Shown here in pieces: positions 34,262 through 43,002 of a stretch of DNA of 64,000 nt. Under the pieces are notes generated by a model. That model saw only the letters and a program-made list of their open reading frames with translations. It did no database searches and had not been told where the DNA came from. This DNA comes from Pseudomonas multiresinivorans. GTDB lineage: Bacteria; Pseudomonadota; Gammaproteobacteria; Pseudomonadales; Pseudomonadaceae. Made by a program: the position numbers and the translations under genes. Numbering within the stretch: position 1 is the first letter of the stretch; each line of letters begins with the position of its first letter. Where the stretch lies: the NCBI RefSeq assembly GCF_012971725.1, contig NZ_CP048833.1:1116001-1180000 (forward strand). The letters run 5' to 3'.

Positions 34262-35233
34262 ATGCAAACTTTGTATCCGGAAATCAAGCCTTACGCCCGC
34301 CATGAACTGGCCGTCGAAGAGCCGCACGTCATCTATGTGGACGAGAGCGGCACGCCCGACGGACTGCCGGTTCTGTTCATCCATGGCGGCCCGGGCTCCG
34401 GTTGCGATGCCATGTCGCGGCGCTTCTTCGATCCCAACATCTACCGCATCGTCACCTTCGACCAGCGCGGCTGTGGCCGCTCCACGCCTTATGCGAGCCT
34501 GGAGAACAACACCACCTGGCACCTGGTGCAGGACATCGAGCGCATCCGTGAGCACCTGGGCATCGACAAGTGGGTGCTGTTTGGCGGTTCCTGGGGCTCG
34601 ACCCTCTCGCTGGCCTACGCCCAGACCCATCCCGAGCGCGTGCTGGCGCTGATCGTACGCGGCATCTTCCTCTGCCGCCCGCAGGAAATCCGCTGGTTCT
34701 ACCAGGAGGGTGCGAGCCGCCTGTTCCCGGATTACTGGGAAGACTACCTGGCGCCGATTCCCGCCGACGAACATGACGACCTGTTGCATGCCTTCCATCG
34801 CCGCCTGACCGGCCCCGACCAGATCGCCCAGATGCACGCCGCGCGCGCCTGGTCCACCTGGGAAGGCCGGACCGCCACGCTGCGGCCGAACCCGGCGGTG
34901 GTGGATCGCTTCGCCGACCCGCACCGCTCGCTGTCCATCGCCCGCATCGAGAACCACTATTTCGTCAATGACGGCTTCCTCGAGCCGGACCAGCTGCTGC
35001 GCGACATGCACAAGATCGCCCACCTGCCGGGTGTGATCGTCCACGGCCGCTATGACGTGGTCTGCCCGCTCGATAACGCCTGGGCGCTGCACAAGGCCTG
35101 GCCCAACAGCGAGCTGCAGATCGTCCGCGACGCCGGCCACGTGGCCGGCGAGCCCGGCATCACCGATGCGCTGATCCGCGCCACCAATGAAATCGGCCGC
35201 CGCCTGCTGAACCTGCCGCCGGAGGCTGAATGA
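34262..35233 (+). CDS. pip: Proline iminopeptidase
   Basis: Releases N-terminal proline from peptides. The product is 323 residues of the alpha/beta hydrolase family S33. The oxyanion-hole motif is HGGPGSG (41-47), the nucleophile is in GGSWGS (Ser110), the acid is near VHGRYDVVCP, and the His is in RDAGHVAGEPG close to the C-terminus. The ATG at 34262 (MQTLYPEIKPYARHEL) follows AGGAGCGAGC; the open frame upstream runs through the divergent promoter. It overlaps dtd by four bases (ATGA). Confidence 0.95.
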   Translation: MQTLYPEIKPYARHELAVEEPHVIYVDESGTPDGLPVLFIHGGPGSGCDAMSRRFFDPNIYRIVTFDQRGCGRSTPYASLENNTTWHLVQDIERIREHLGIDKWVLFGGSWGSTLSLAYAQTHPERVLALIVRGIFLCRPQEIRWFYQEGASRLFPDYWEDYLAPIPADEHDDLLHAFHRRLTGPDQIAQMHAARAWSTWEGRTATLRPNPAVVDRFADPHRSLSIARIENHYFVNDGFLEPDQLLRDMHKIAHLPGVIVHGRYDVVCPLDNAWALHKAWPNSELQIVRDAGHVAGEPGITDALIRATNEIGRRLLNLPPEAE

Positions 35234-35667
35234 AGGGTTTGATCCAGCGGGTGCGCGGCGCCCGCGTCGAGGTCGACGGTGAAATCGTCGGCGCTATCGA
35301 CCATGGGCTGCTGGCTCTGGTGGGGGTGGAACCCCTGGACGACGAAGACTCGGTCAACCGTTTGTTGCACAAGCTGCTTAACTATCGAGTGTTTGGCGAC
35401 GATGAAGGTAAAATGAACCTTTCATTGAGCGATGTCGGCGGCGGCCTGCTGCTGGTTTCGCAGTTCACCCTGGCCGCAGACACCCGCAAGGGCCTGCGAC
35501 CGAGCTTTTCCAGCGCGGCGCCTCCTGCAAGGGGCGCCGCGTTGTTCGATCTACTCGTGGAACAGGCGCGAGAGCGTCATCCGCTGGTCGCCACTGGCCG
35601 TTTTGGCGCCAACATGCAGGTCCATCTGGTCAATGACGGGCCAGTGACCTTTCTACTGGAGGCTTGA
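35230..35667 (+). CDS. dtd: D-aminoacyl-tRNA deacylase
   Basis: 145 residues. Hydrolyses D-aminoacyl-tRNA (and Gly-tRNA-Ala), stopping D-residues from entering proteins. The two family motifs are VSQFTLAADTRKGLRPSF (about residues 76-93, with the SQFT segment) and NDGPVTFLLE at the C-terminus (the Gly-cisPro type loop). The partnership with pip is common in Pseudomonas. The start is the ATG in the pip stop. Confidence 0.95.
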   Translation: MKGLIQRVRGARVEVDGEIVGAIDHGLLALVGVEPLDDEDSVNRLLHKLLNYRVFGDDEGKMNLSLSDVGGGLLLVSQFTLAADTRKGLRPSFSSAAPPARGAALFDLLVEQARERHPLVATGRFGANMQVHLVNDGPVTFLLEA

Positions 35668-35868
35668 ACGCGCGGCAGCTTGTCATATCGCCGTGGGATG
35701 ATGGTTAGGGCTTATGCATCTAGAACAATGCGCCTCCGGGAGCCGGAAGTACCCGTGGAAAAAATCGGGGAATCATTCAGGCTCACCGGGGTCGGAATTC
35801 AATCGCCGGCAATTTGGCATCGCCTTTGCTGGCTTTAATCGTTTTGTGTTCACGGACGAGGGGGACTC

Positions 35869-37437
35869 GTGATTTTCCGTTCCGTTCAACAACCGCTTTC
35901 GCGCCAAATCCTTCGCGGACTGGTCGGCTCCGCCCTGTTGGCGTTGAGCGCTACCCATGCCTGGGCCTTCAATCTCGACGACGTTGGCGAACAAGCCAAG
36001 GCGCTGGCTGCTGAGAAGTACAGCGCACCGACGAGCAACCTGCCATCGGAATTCAGCGAAATGAAGTTCGCCGATTACCAGCAGATTCGCTTCCGTAACG
36101 AGAAGGCCTACTGGGCCGACGAGAAGACCCCCTTCAAGATCAGCTTCTATCACCAGGGCATGCACTTCGACACCCCGGTGAAGATCAACGAAGTCACGGC
36201 GACCGACGTCAAGGAGATCAAGTACGATCCCTCACGTTTCGATTTCGGTTCGCTGAAATTCGACGCCAATGCCACCAAGGATCTGGGCTACGCCGGCTTC
36301 CGCCTGCTGTACCCGATCAACTCGCCGGACAAGCAGGACGAGATCGCCACCTTCCTGGGCGCGAGTTACTTCCGCATCATCGGCAAGGACCAGTGGTGGG
36401 GTCTCTCCGCCCGTGGCCTGGCGCTGGATACCGCGCTGCCGTCGGGTGAAGAGTTCCCGCGCTTCCGCGAGTTCTGGATCGAGAAGCCCAAGCCCAAGGA
36501 CAAGCACCTGGTGATCTTCGCGCTGCTGGACTCGCCCCGCGCGACCGGTGCGTACCGCTTCACCATACGTCCGGGCAACGATACCGTAGTCGACGTGAAG
36601 GCCCGCGTGTTCCTGCGCGACAAGGTGAGCAAGCTGGGCCTGGCGCCGCTGACCAGCATGTTTCTGTTCGGCTCCAACCAGCCGTCGCCGGAGCACAACT
36701 TCCGTCCGGAGCTGCATGACTCCACTGGCCTGCAGATCCACGCCGGCAACGACGAGTGGATCTGGCGCCCGCTGAACAACCCGAAACACCTGTCCGTCAG
36801 CGCCTACAGCGTCGAGAACCCGAAAGGCTTCGGCCTGCTGCAGCGTGGCCGCGAGTTCTCCCGCTACGAGGACCTGGACGACCGCTACGACCTGCGTCCG
36901 TCTGCCTGGATCGAGCCGCAGGGCGACTGGGGCAAGGGTACCGTCGAGCTGGTGGAGATTCCGACCCCGGATGAGACCAACGACAATATTGTCGCCTTCT
37001 GGAACCCGGAGAAGCGCCCGGAAGCCGGCGAGCCGCTGGACTTCGCCTACCGCATGCGCTGGACCAAGGACGAGGAAGCCCTGCACGACGCGAAGAACGC
37101 CTGGGTCATGCAGACCCTGCGCTCGGTCGGCGACGTCAAGCAGAAGAACCTGATCCGTCAGCCCGATGGCAGCGTGGCGCTGGTCGTCGATTTCGTCGGC
37201 CCGACCCTGAAGGCGCTGGCTGGCGATGCCCCGGTGAGCACCCAGGTGAGCACCGACGACAATGCCGAGGTGAAGGAAAACGCACTGCGCTACAACGCAG
37301 TGACCAAGGGCTGGCGTCTGACCCTGCGGATCAAGGTCAAGGATCCGAAGAAGCCGACGGAAATGCGCGCTGCGCTGGTAAACGGCGGCCAGACCATTTC
37401 CGAAACCTGGAGCTACCAGCTGCCTGCCGATGAATAA
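35869..37437 (+). CDS. opgG: Glucan biosynthesis protein G (OpgG/MdoG)
   Basis: Periplasmic protein needed to make osmoregulated periplasmic glucans; it works on the beta-1,2-linked backbone exported by OpgH. The product is 522 residues. The start is GTG at 35869, preceded by GAGGGGG. The signal peptide is LVGSALLALSATHAWA; the mature protein starts FNLDDVGEQAKAL. Family blocks: FKISFYHQGMHFD, SYFRIIGKDQWWGLSARGLALDT, GNDEWIWRPLNNP and DDRYDLRPSAWIEP. The last eight bases overlap opgH, so the two are coupled. Confidence 0.96.
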   Translation: MIFRSVQQPLSRQILRGLVGSALLALSATHAWAFNLDDVGEQAKALAAEKYSAPTSNLPSEFSEMKFADYQQIRFRNEKAYWADEKTPFKISFYHQGMHFDTPVKINEVTATDVKEIKYDPSRFDFGSLKFDANATKDLGYAGFRLLYPINSPDKQDEIATFLGASYFRIIGKDQWWGLSARGLALDTALPSGEEFPRFREFWIEKPKPKDKHLVIFALLDSPRATGAYRFTIRPGNDTVVDVKARVFLRDKVSKLGLAPLTSMFLFGSNQPSPEHNFRPELHDSTGLQIHAGNDEWIWRPLNNPKHLSVSAYSVENPKGFGLLQRGREFSRYEDLDDRYDLRPSAWIEPQGDWGKGTVELVEIPTPDETNDNIVAFWNPEKRPEAGEPLDFAYRMRWTKDEEALHDAKNAWVMQTLRSVGDVKQKNLIRQPDGSVALVVDFVGPTLKALAGDAPVSTQVSTDDNAEVKENALRYNAVTKGWRLTLRIKVKDPKKPTEMRAALVNGGQTISETWSYQLPADE

Positions 37438-40003
37438 CTCCACCGCTACCACCGCGCCGGTGGCCGACTATCTCGCGCACCTGCCCCTTTCGGCGCAGGA
37501 GCGTGAGCGGCTGGCCCAGGCCGGTTCCATCAGTGAGCTGCACGAGCAGCTCGCTGGCGATGTGCAGGGCGAAGACGCCGCGCTGGCTTCGGTCGGTGCG
37601 CGTCTGCGCCATGGGTATGGCCAGGACCTCGACGACGCCCAGATGCTGGGCATGGACGACAACGGCCGCACCTACCTCAAGGCTGCGCCGCCGATCCAGC
37701 GCACCAAGGTGATCCCCGAACCCTGGCGGACCAACCCGATCATGCGCGGCTGGCGCCGCCTGACAGGGCGTAGCAACCCGGCCAAGCCCGCCCGCGACCT
37801 GCCCAAGGCGCGCTGGCAGCGGGTCGGTTCGCTGCGCCGGTTCATCCTGGTCCTGCTCATGCTCGGCCAGACCACCGTCGCCACCTACTACATGAAAGGC
37901 ATCCTGCCCTACCAGGGCTGGGCCTTCGTCGACCTAGAAGAGATCAACCGCCAGACCTGGCTGCAGACCCTGGAGCAGGTGGTGCCCTACGCCATCCAGT
38001 TCGGCGTGCTGACGCTCTTCGCGATTCTCTTCTGCTGGGTCTCGGCAGGTTTCTGGACCGCCCTGATGGGCTTCTGGGAGCTGCTCACCGGCCGCGACCG
38101 CTACCGCATTTCCGGCAGCAGCGCAGGCAGCGAGCCGATTGCCGCCGATGCGCGCACCGCCATCGTCATGCCGATCTGCAACGAGGACGTCCCGCGCGTC
38201 TTCGCCGGCCTGCGGGCGACCTTCGAGTCGGTGGGCGCCAGCGGCGAGCTCGATCGCTTCGACTTCTTCGTGCTCAGCGACACCAATCAGCCCGATATCG
38301 CCATGGCCGAAGAAAAGGCCTGGATCGAGCTGTGCAAGGACGCCAAGGGCTTCGGTCGCATCTTCTACCGCCGCCGCCGGCGCCGGGTTAAGCGCAAGAG
38401 CGGCAACATCGACGACTTCTGCCGTCGCTGGGGCGGCCAGTACAAGTACATGGTCGTCATGGACGCCGACAGCGTGATGAGTGGCGATTGCCTGACCAAG
38501 CTGGTGCGCCTGATGGAGGCCAACCCTGAGGCCGGCATCATCCAGACCGCGCCCAAGGCGTCGGGCATGGACACCCTCTATGCGCGCATGCAGCAGTTCG
38601 CTACTCGCGTTTACGGCCCGCTGTTCACCGCCGGTCTGCACTTCTGGCAGCTGGGCGAATCCCATTACTGGGGCCATAACGCGATCATCCGGGTGAAACC
38701 CTTCATCGAGCACTGCGCCCTGGCGCCGCTGCCGGGCAAGGGTTCCTTCGCCGGTGCGATCCTCTCCCACGACTTCGTCGAAGCCGCGCTGATGCGCCGC
38801 GCCGGCTGGGGCGTGTGGATCGCCTACGATCTGGAAGGCAGCTACGAGGAATTGCCGCCCAACCTGCTGGACGAGCTCAAGCGCGACCGCCGCTGGTGCC
38901 ACGGCAACCTGATGAACTTCCGCCTGTTCCTGGTCAAGGGCATGCACCCGGTACACCGCGCGGTGTTCCTTACCGGCGTGATGTCCTACTTGTCGGCGCC
39001 GCTGTGGTTCTTCTTCCTGGTGCTGTCCACCGCCCTGCTGGCGGTGCACCAGCTGATGGAGCCGCAGTACTTCCTGGAGCCACGCCAGCTGTTCCCGATC
39101 TGGCCGCAGTGGCATCCGGAAAAGGCCATCGCCCTGTTCTCCACCACCCTGACCCTGCTGTTCCTGCCCAAGCTGCTCAGCGTCATGCTGATCTGGGCCA
39201 AGGGCGCCAAGGGCTACGGCGGCGTGATCAAGGTGACCCTGAGCATGCTCCTGGAGATGTTCTTCTCCGTGTTGCTCGCGCCGGTGCGCATGCTCTTCCA
39301 CACCCGCTTCGTGCTGGCCGCGTTCCTCGGCTGGGAAGCCCAGTGGAAGTCGCCGCAACGTGACGACGACGACACCCCGTGGAGCGAGGCAATTCGTCGC
39401 CATGGCCTGCAGACCCTGCTGGGCCTGTGCTGGGCGTTGCTGGTGGCGTGGCTGAACCCGCGTTTCCTGTGGTGGCTGTCGCCCATCGTCGGTGCCCTGA
39501 TGCTGTCGATCCCGGTCTCGGTGATCAGCAGCCGGGTCAAGCTGGGCCTGGCTTCGCGCGATGAGAAGCTGTTCCTCATCCCCGAGGAATACGACACCCC
39601 GCGCGAGCTGCGTGCCACCGACGAGTACACCTACCAGAACCGCTGGCAGGCGCTGAAGGACGGCTTCGTCCGCTCCGCCGTGGACCCGGTGCTGAACGCC
39701 CTGGCCTGCGCCATGGGTACTGCCCGCCATGGCCAGTCCGCCGCCATCGAATCGACCCGCGCCGCGCTGGTCGAGAAGGCGCTGGAAGCCGGCCCCGAGC
39801 AGCTCGACGGCAACCGCCGGCTGGCGCTACTGAGCGATCCGGTGGCGCTGTCGCGCCTGCACCTGGCGCTCTGGCAGGGTGAAAAGGAACAGTGGATCGG
39901 TCCCTGGCGGCAATCGCTGCAAGCCGATGCCCATGCTCCGGCCGTGCCCCTGGCTCCGGTCGCGGAACAGGGCACCATGGCGCTGCCCGCCGCGCAGTCC
40001 TGA
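37430..40003 (+). CDS. opgH: Glucans biosynthesis glucosyltransferase H (OpgH/MdoH)
   Basis: Inner-membrane GT2 enzyme that polymerizes UDP-glucose into the glucan backbone and exports it. The product is 857 residues. A cytoplasmic N-terminal region of about 130 residues precedes helices 1-2 (RFILVLLMLGQTTVATYYM; IQFGVLTLFAILFCWV). The catalytic domain has TAIVMPICNEDVPRVFAGL, the MDADSVMSGDCL metal motif, HDFVEAALMRRAGW and DRRWCHGN (the acceptor-site QxxRW equivalent). About six more helices follow. In E. coli a short OpgH N-terminal region also acts in cell-size control; that cannot be judged here. Confidence 0.96.
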   Translation: MNNSTATTAPVADYLAHLPLSAQERERLAQAGSISELHEQLAGDVQGEDAALASVGARLRHGYGQDLDDAQMLGMDDNGRTYLKAAPPIQRTKVIPEPWRTNPIMRGWRRLTGRSNPAKPARDLPKARWQRVGSLRRFILVLLMLGQTTVATYYMKGILPYQGWAFVDLEEINRQTWLQTLEQVVPYAIQFGVLTLFAILFCWVSAGFWTALMGFWELLTGRDRYRISGSSAGSEPIAADARTAIVMPICNEDVPRVFAGLRATFESVGASGELDRFDFFVLSDTNQPDIAMAEEKAWIELCKDAKGFGRIFYRRRRRRVKRKSGNIDDFCRRWGGQYKYMVVMDADSVMSGDCLTKLVRLMEANPEAGIIQTAPKASGMDTLYARMQQFATRVYGPLFTAGLHFWQLGESHYWGHNAIIRVKPFIEHCALAPLPGKGSFAGAILSHDFVEAALMRRAGWGVWIAYDLEGSYEELPPNLLDELKRDRRWCHGNLMNFRLFLVKGMHPVHRAVFLTGVMSYLSAPLWFFFLVLSTALLAVHQLMEPQYFLEPRQLFPIWPQWHPEKAIALFSTTLTLLFLPKLLSVMLIWAKGAKGYGGVIKVTLSMLLEMFFSVLLAPVRMLFHTRFVLAAFLGWEAQWKSPQRDDDDTPWSEAIRRHGLQTLLGLCWALLVAWLNPRFLWWLSPIVGALMLSIPVSVISSRVKLGLASRDEKLFLIPEEYDTPRELRATDEYTYQNRWQALKDGFVRSAVDPVLNALACAMGTARHGQSAAIESTRAALVEKALEAGPEQLDGNRRLALLSDPVALSRLHLALWQGEKEQWIGPWRQSLQADAHAPAVPLAPVAEQGTMALPAAQS

Positions 40004-40011
40004 CCGCACGC

Positions 40012-40039
40012 CGCCCCCATCCCGTTCGGGATGGGGGCG
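40012..40039 (+). terminator. Hairpin after opgH (possible terminator)
   Basis: Thirteen-base perfect stem CGCCCCCATCCCG / CGGGATGGGGGCG, starting about nine bases after the stop. There is no clean T-run, so termination strength is uncertain. Confidence 0.5.
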
Positions 40040-40226
40040 ACCTGCCGGTTTCCGCTGTTTTCCCCGCGCACCGCTGCTGGTACCCTTCGCCAGCTATCCA
40101 GAAAAGATTGAGATATCCGGCGCATGGGGTACGCTTCGCACCCTTCTGCGCAAGGCCTGCTCTTGCGCGCCCGGTTCGATCGCTGGAAAAAACAACAAGT
40201 TCTTTCACTTGCTTGGGAGTATGGGG

Positions 40227-41024
40227 ATGAAAAAGTACCTGGCATCGCTGGTGATGGGCGTCTGCGCCCTGGTCAGCGTGAGCGCGGCTCAGGCCGGCGC
40301 CATCGATGAAGCGGCCAAGCGCGGCACCCTGCGCGTGGGCATGGACCCGACCTACATGCCGTTCGAGATGACCAACAAGCGCGGTCAGATCGTCGGCTTC
40401 GAAGTGGACCTGCTCAAGGCCATGGCCAAGTCCATGAACGTCAAGCTGGAGCTGGTTTCCACCGCCTATGACGGCATCATCCCGGCCCTGCTCACCGACA
40501 AGTTCGACATGATCGGTTCGGGCATGACCCTGACCCAGGAACGCAACCTGCGCCTGAACTTCTCCGATCCCTTTATCGTGGTCGGCCAGACCCTGCTGAT
40601 CCGTCAGGAACTGCAAGGCGAGATCAAGTCCTACAAGGACCTGAACGACGCCAAGTACCGCATCACCTCGAAGATCGGCACTACCGGTGAATTCGTCGCC
40701 AAGAAGCAGCTGTCCAAGGCGCAGTACCACGGCTTCGACAACGAGCCGGAAGCGGTCATGGACGTGGTCAACGGCAAGGCCGACGCCTTCATCTACGACT
40801 CGCCGTACAACGTCGTGGCCGTCGGCAAGTTCGGCGCCGGCAAGCTGGTGCACCTGGACCAGCCGTTCACCTACGAGCCGCTGGCCTTCGGCCTGAAGAA
40901 GGGCGACTACGACTCGATCAACTTCATCAACAACTTCCTCAAGCAGATTCGTGAAGACGGCACCTACGATCGTCTGCACGACAAGTGGTTCAAGAGCACC
41001 GACTGGCTCAAGGACATGGAATAA
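40227..41024 (+). CDS. Polar amino acid ABC transporter, substrate-binding protein
   Basis: 265 residues of SBP family 3. The signal peptide is YLASLVMGVCALVSVSAAQA. The ligand domain shows GTLRVGMDPTYMPFEM, GFEVDLLKAMAKSMNVKLELV, DKFDMIGSGMTLTQERNLRLNFSDPF and KIGTTGEFVAKK. The start at 40227 is taken because GGGAG lies seven bases upstream; an in-frame ATG at 40221 is too close to it. A perfect GC hairpin separates this gene from the permease gene, a common way to keep receptor levels above permease levels. The amino acid cannot be told. Confidence 0.9.
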   Translation: MKKYLASLVMGVCALVSVSAAQAGAIDEAAKRGTLRVGMDPTYMPFEMTNKRGQIVGFEVDLLKAMAKSMNVKLELVSTAYDGIIPALLTDKFDMIGSGMTLTQERNLRLNFSDPFIVVGQTLLIRQELQGEIKSYKDLNDAKYRITSKIGTTGEFVAKKQLSKAQYHGFDNEPEAVMDVVNGKADAFIYDSPYNVVAVGKFGAGKLVHLDQPFTYEPLAFGLKKGDYDSINFINNFLKQIREDGTYDRLHDKWFKSTDWLKDME

Positions 41025-41050
41025 TCCACGTCTGACGCTGGTTGACCCGA

Positions 41051-41084
41051 CGCGCAGGCCCCCGGCCTGCGCGTTCGCATTTTC
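41051..41084 (+). terminator. Intercistronic hairpin between receptor and permease genes
   Basis: Ten-base perfect stem CGCGCAGGCC / GGCCTGCGCG with loop CCC, followed by TTCGCATTTT. It probably acts as a partial terminator or mRNA stabilizer inside the operon. Confidence 0.55.
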
Positions 41085-41097
41085 ACGGTAGAGATTC

Positions 41098-42060
41098 GTG
41101 GCTAGAACGAAACGCGCAACCTGGCCCTGGCACGGGCTGACCGGTCTGATCCTTCTGTTGATCGGCCTGGCCATCTGGTACTCCACTTCGCTGATCTCCT
41201 ACGAGTGGCGCTGGAACCGCGTCCCGCAGTACTTCGCCTACCAGGCTGAAGAACCGCTGCGTGCGGACAGCATCTCGCGGGTGGAGAAGATCGAGCCGCA
41301 GGGCAGCGATGCCCGCGTCACGCTGGTGGACGAGGATGGCAAACAGCAGGTGCTGACCGTTGCGGCGGACAGCCTGCAGTTCTCCGAAAATGACGACGTC
41401 GCCGAGGGCGATGTGGTCGGCGCGACCCGCCACTGGGCGGCCGGCCCGCTCGCCTGGGGCCTGTGGACCACGCTGTGGATCTCCTTCGTTTCCGGCGCGT
41501 TCGGCCTGTTCATCGGCCTGTTCACCGGCCTTTGCCGCCTGTCGAAGAACCCGACGCTGCACGACCTCTCGACTCTCTACGTCGAGCTGGTGCGCGGTAC
41601 GCCGCTGCTGGTGCAGATCTTCATCTTCTACTTCTTCATCGGCACCGTGCTGAACCTCTCCCGCGAGTTCGCGGGCGTGGCGGCGCTGGCGCTGTTCACC
41701 GGCGCCTACGTGGCCGAGATCGTCCGTGCCGGCGTGCAGTCCATCGCCCGCGGCCAGGACGAGGCGGCGCGTTCCCTGGGCCTGAATGCGGCGCAGTCGA
41801 TGCGCCACGTGATCCTGCCGCAAGCCTTCAAGCGCGTGCTGCCGCCGTTGGCGGGGCAGTTCATCAGCCTGGTGAAAGACACTTCCCTGGTCTCGGTGAT
41901 CGCCATCACCGAGCTGACCAAGAGCGGCCGCGAGGCAATCACCACCTCGTTTTCCACCTTCGAGATCTGGTTCTGCGTCGCCGCCCTCTACCTCGTGATC
42001 AACCTGCCGCTGTCGCATCTGGCGGGGCGCCTGGAGCGGAGGCTCGGCCAAAGTGATTGA
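41098..42060 (+). CDS. Polar amino acid ABC transporter, permease
   Basis: 320 residues, with GTG start at 41098 (GGTAGAGATTC upstream). A helix near the N-terminus (GLTGLILLLIGLAIWYSTSL) is followed by a periplasmic segment of about 80 residues that ordinary HisM/GlnP permeases lack. The MetI-type core then has five hydrophobic stretches and the EAA coupling loop QDEAARSLGLNAAQSMRHVILPQA (about residues 220-243). The stop overlaps the ATPase gene by eight bases. Confidence 0.9.
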   Translation: MARTKRATWPWHGLTGLILLLIGLAIWYSTSLISYEWRWNRVPQYFAYQAEEPLRADSISRVEKIEPQGSDARVTLVDEDGKQQVLTVAADSLQFSENDDVAEGDVVGATRHWAAGPLAWGLWTTLWISFVSGAFGLFIGLFTGLCRLSKNPTLHDLSTLYVELVRGTPLLVQIFIFYFFIGTVLNLSREFAGVAALALFTGAYVAEIVRAGVQSIARGQDEAARSLGLNAAQSMRHVILPQAFKRVLPPLAGQFISLVKDTSLVSVIAITELTKSGREAITTSFSTFEIWFCVAALYLVINLPLSHLAGRLERRLGQSD

Positions 42061-42787
42061 AGTCCGTAATCTGACCAAGGTCTTCGATACCCGCGGACAA
42101 GTCGTGCGTGCTGTGGATGACGTCACCACCGGCGTGGCCAAGGGTGAAGTGGTGGTGGTGATCGGCCCGTCCGGCTCGGGCAAGTCCACCTTCCTGCGTT
42201 GCCTGAATGGCCTGGAGGAGTTCGACTCCGGCTCGGTGAGCATCGACGGCCTCGACCTCGCCAACCCGAAGACCGACGTAAACGCCTACCGCCGCGAAGT
42301 CGGCATGGTGTTCCAGCACTTCAACCTGTTCCCGCACATGACCGTGCTGGAGAACCTGTGCCTGGCGCAGAAAGTCGTGCGCAAGCGCGGCAAGGCGGAG
42401 CGCGAGGCCAAGGCCAGGGCGCTGCTGGAGAAGGTCGGCATCGGCCAGAAGGCCAACGAATACCCGTCGCGCCTTTCCGGCGGCCAGCAGCAGCGCGTGG
42501 CCATTGCCCGCGCGCTGTGCATGGACCCGAAGGTGATGCTGTTCGACGAGCCCACCTCGGCGCTCGACCCGGAAATGGTCGGCGAGGTGCTGGACGTGAT
42601 GAAGACCCTGGCCGTAGAAGGCATGACCATGGTCTGCGTGACCCACGAGATGGGCTTCGCCCGCGAAGTGGCGGATCGCGTGCTGTTCTTCGATCACGGC
42701 AAGCTGCTGGAGGATGCCGCCCCGGCGGAGTTCTTCGCCCAGCCCAGGGATGCCCGCGCGCAGAGCTTCCTGCGGCAGGTGCTGTAG
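42053..42787 (+). CDS. Polar amino acid ABC transporter, ATP-binding protein
   Basis: 244 residues, a GlnQ/HisP-type ATPase. Walker A is GPSGSGKST, the signature is LSGGQQQRV, Walker B is VMLFDEPTSALD and the switch is in CVTHEMGFAREV. The start is GTG at 42053, inside the end of the permease gene. It completes the receptor-permease-ATPase operon, and a strong terminator follows. Confidence 0.93.
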   Translation: MIEVRNLTKVFDTRGQVVRAVDDVTTGVAKGEVVVVIGPSGSGKSTFLRCLNGLEEFDSGSVSIDGLDLANPKTDVNAYRREVGMVFQHFNLFPHMTVLENLCLAQKVVRKRGKAEREAKARALLEKVGIGQKANEYPSRLSGGQQQRVAIARALCMDPKVMLFDEPTSALDPEMVGEVLDVMKTLAVEGMTMVCVTHEMGFAREVADRVLFFDHGKLLEDAAPAEFFAQPRDARAQSFLRQVL

Positions 42788-42804
42788 GATTTTGCCGTCG
42801 TGAA

Positions 42805-42830
42805 AGAGCCGCCTTCGGGCGGCTTTTTTT
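42805..42830 (+). terminator. Terminator of the amino acid ABC operon
   Basis: Stem AGCCGCC / GGCGGCT with loop TTCG, followed by seven T. Confidence 0.9.
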
Positions 42831-42860
42831 GTGTTTGTTCGGGGGCGAGGGATGGCTTTG

Positions 42861-42931
42861 GTAGGAGCGGACTCTGTCCGCGATGGCATTCGGCGCGATG
42901 CGGACCTTTCGCGGACGGAGTCCGCTCCTAC
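42861..42931. repeat. REP-like inverted repeat, GTAGGAGCGGACTC variant
   Basis: Arms GTAGGAGCGGACTCTGTCCGCG and its near reverse complement around about 28 bases. It shares the GTAGGAGCG end with the copies at 2937, 13113 and 28570 but has a different inner part. It sits between the ABC operon and the convergent rhlE gene. Confidence 0.8.
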
Positions 42932-42963
42932 GGTCACGGGGGCACCGGCGACAAATCGCGGGC

Positions 42964-42994
42964 AAAAAGAAACCGCCCCGGAGGGCGGTTTCTT
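42964..42994 (-). terminator. Terminator of rhlE
   Basis: Ten-base stem GAAACCGCCC / GGGCGGTTTC. On the minus strand it is followed by TTTTT. It begins nine bases after the rhlE stop. Confidence 0.85.
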
Positions 42995-43002
42995 CTACAG
43001 CA

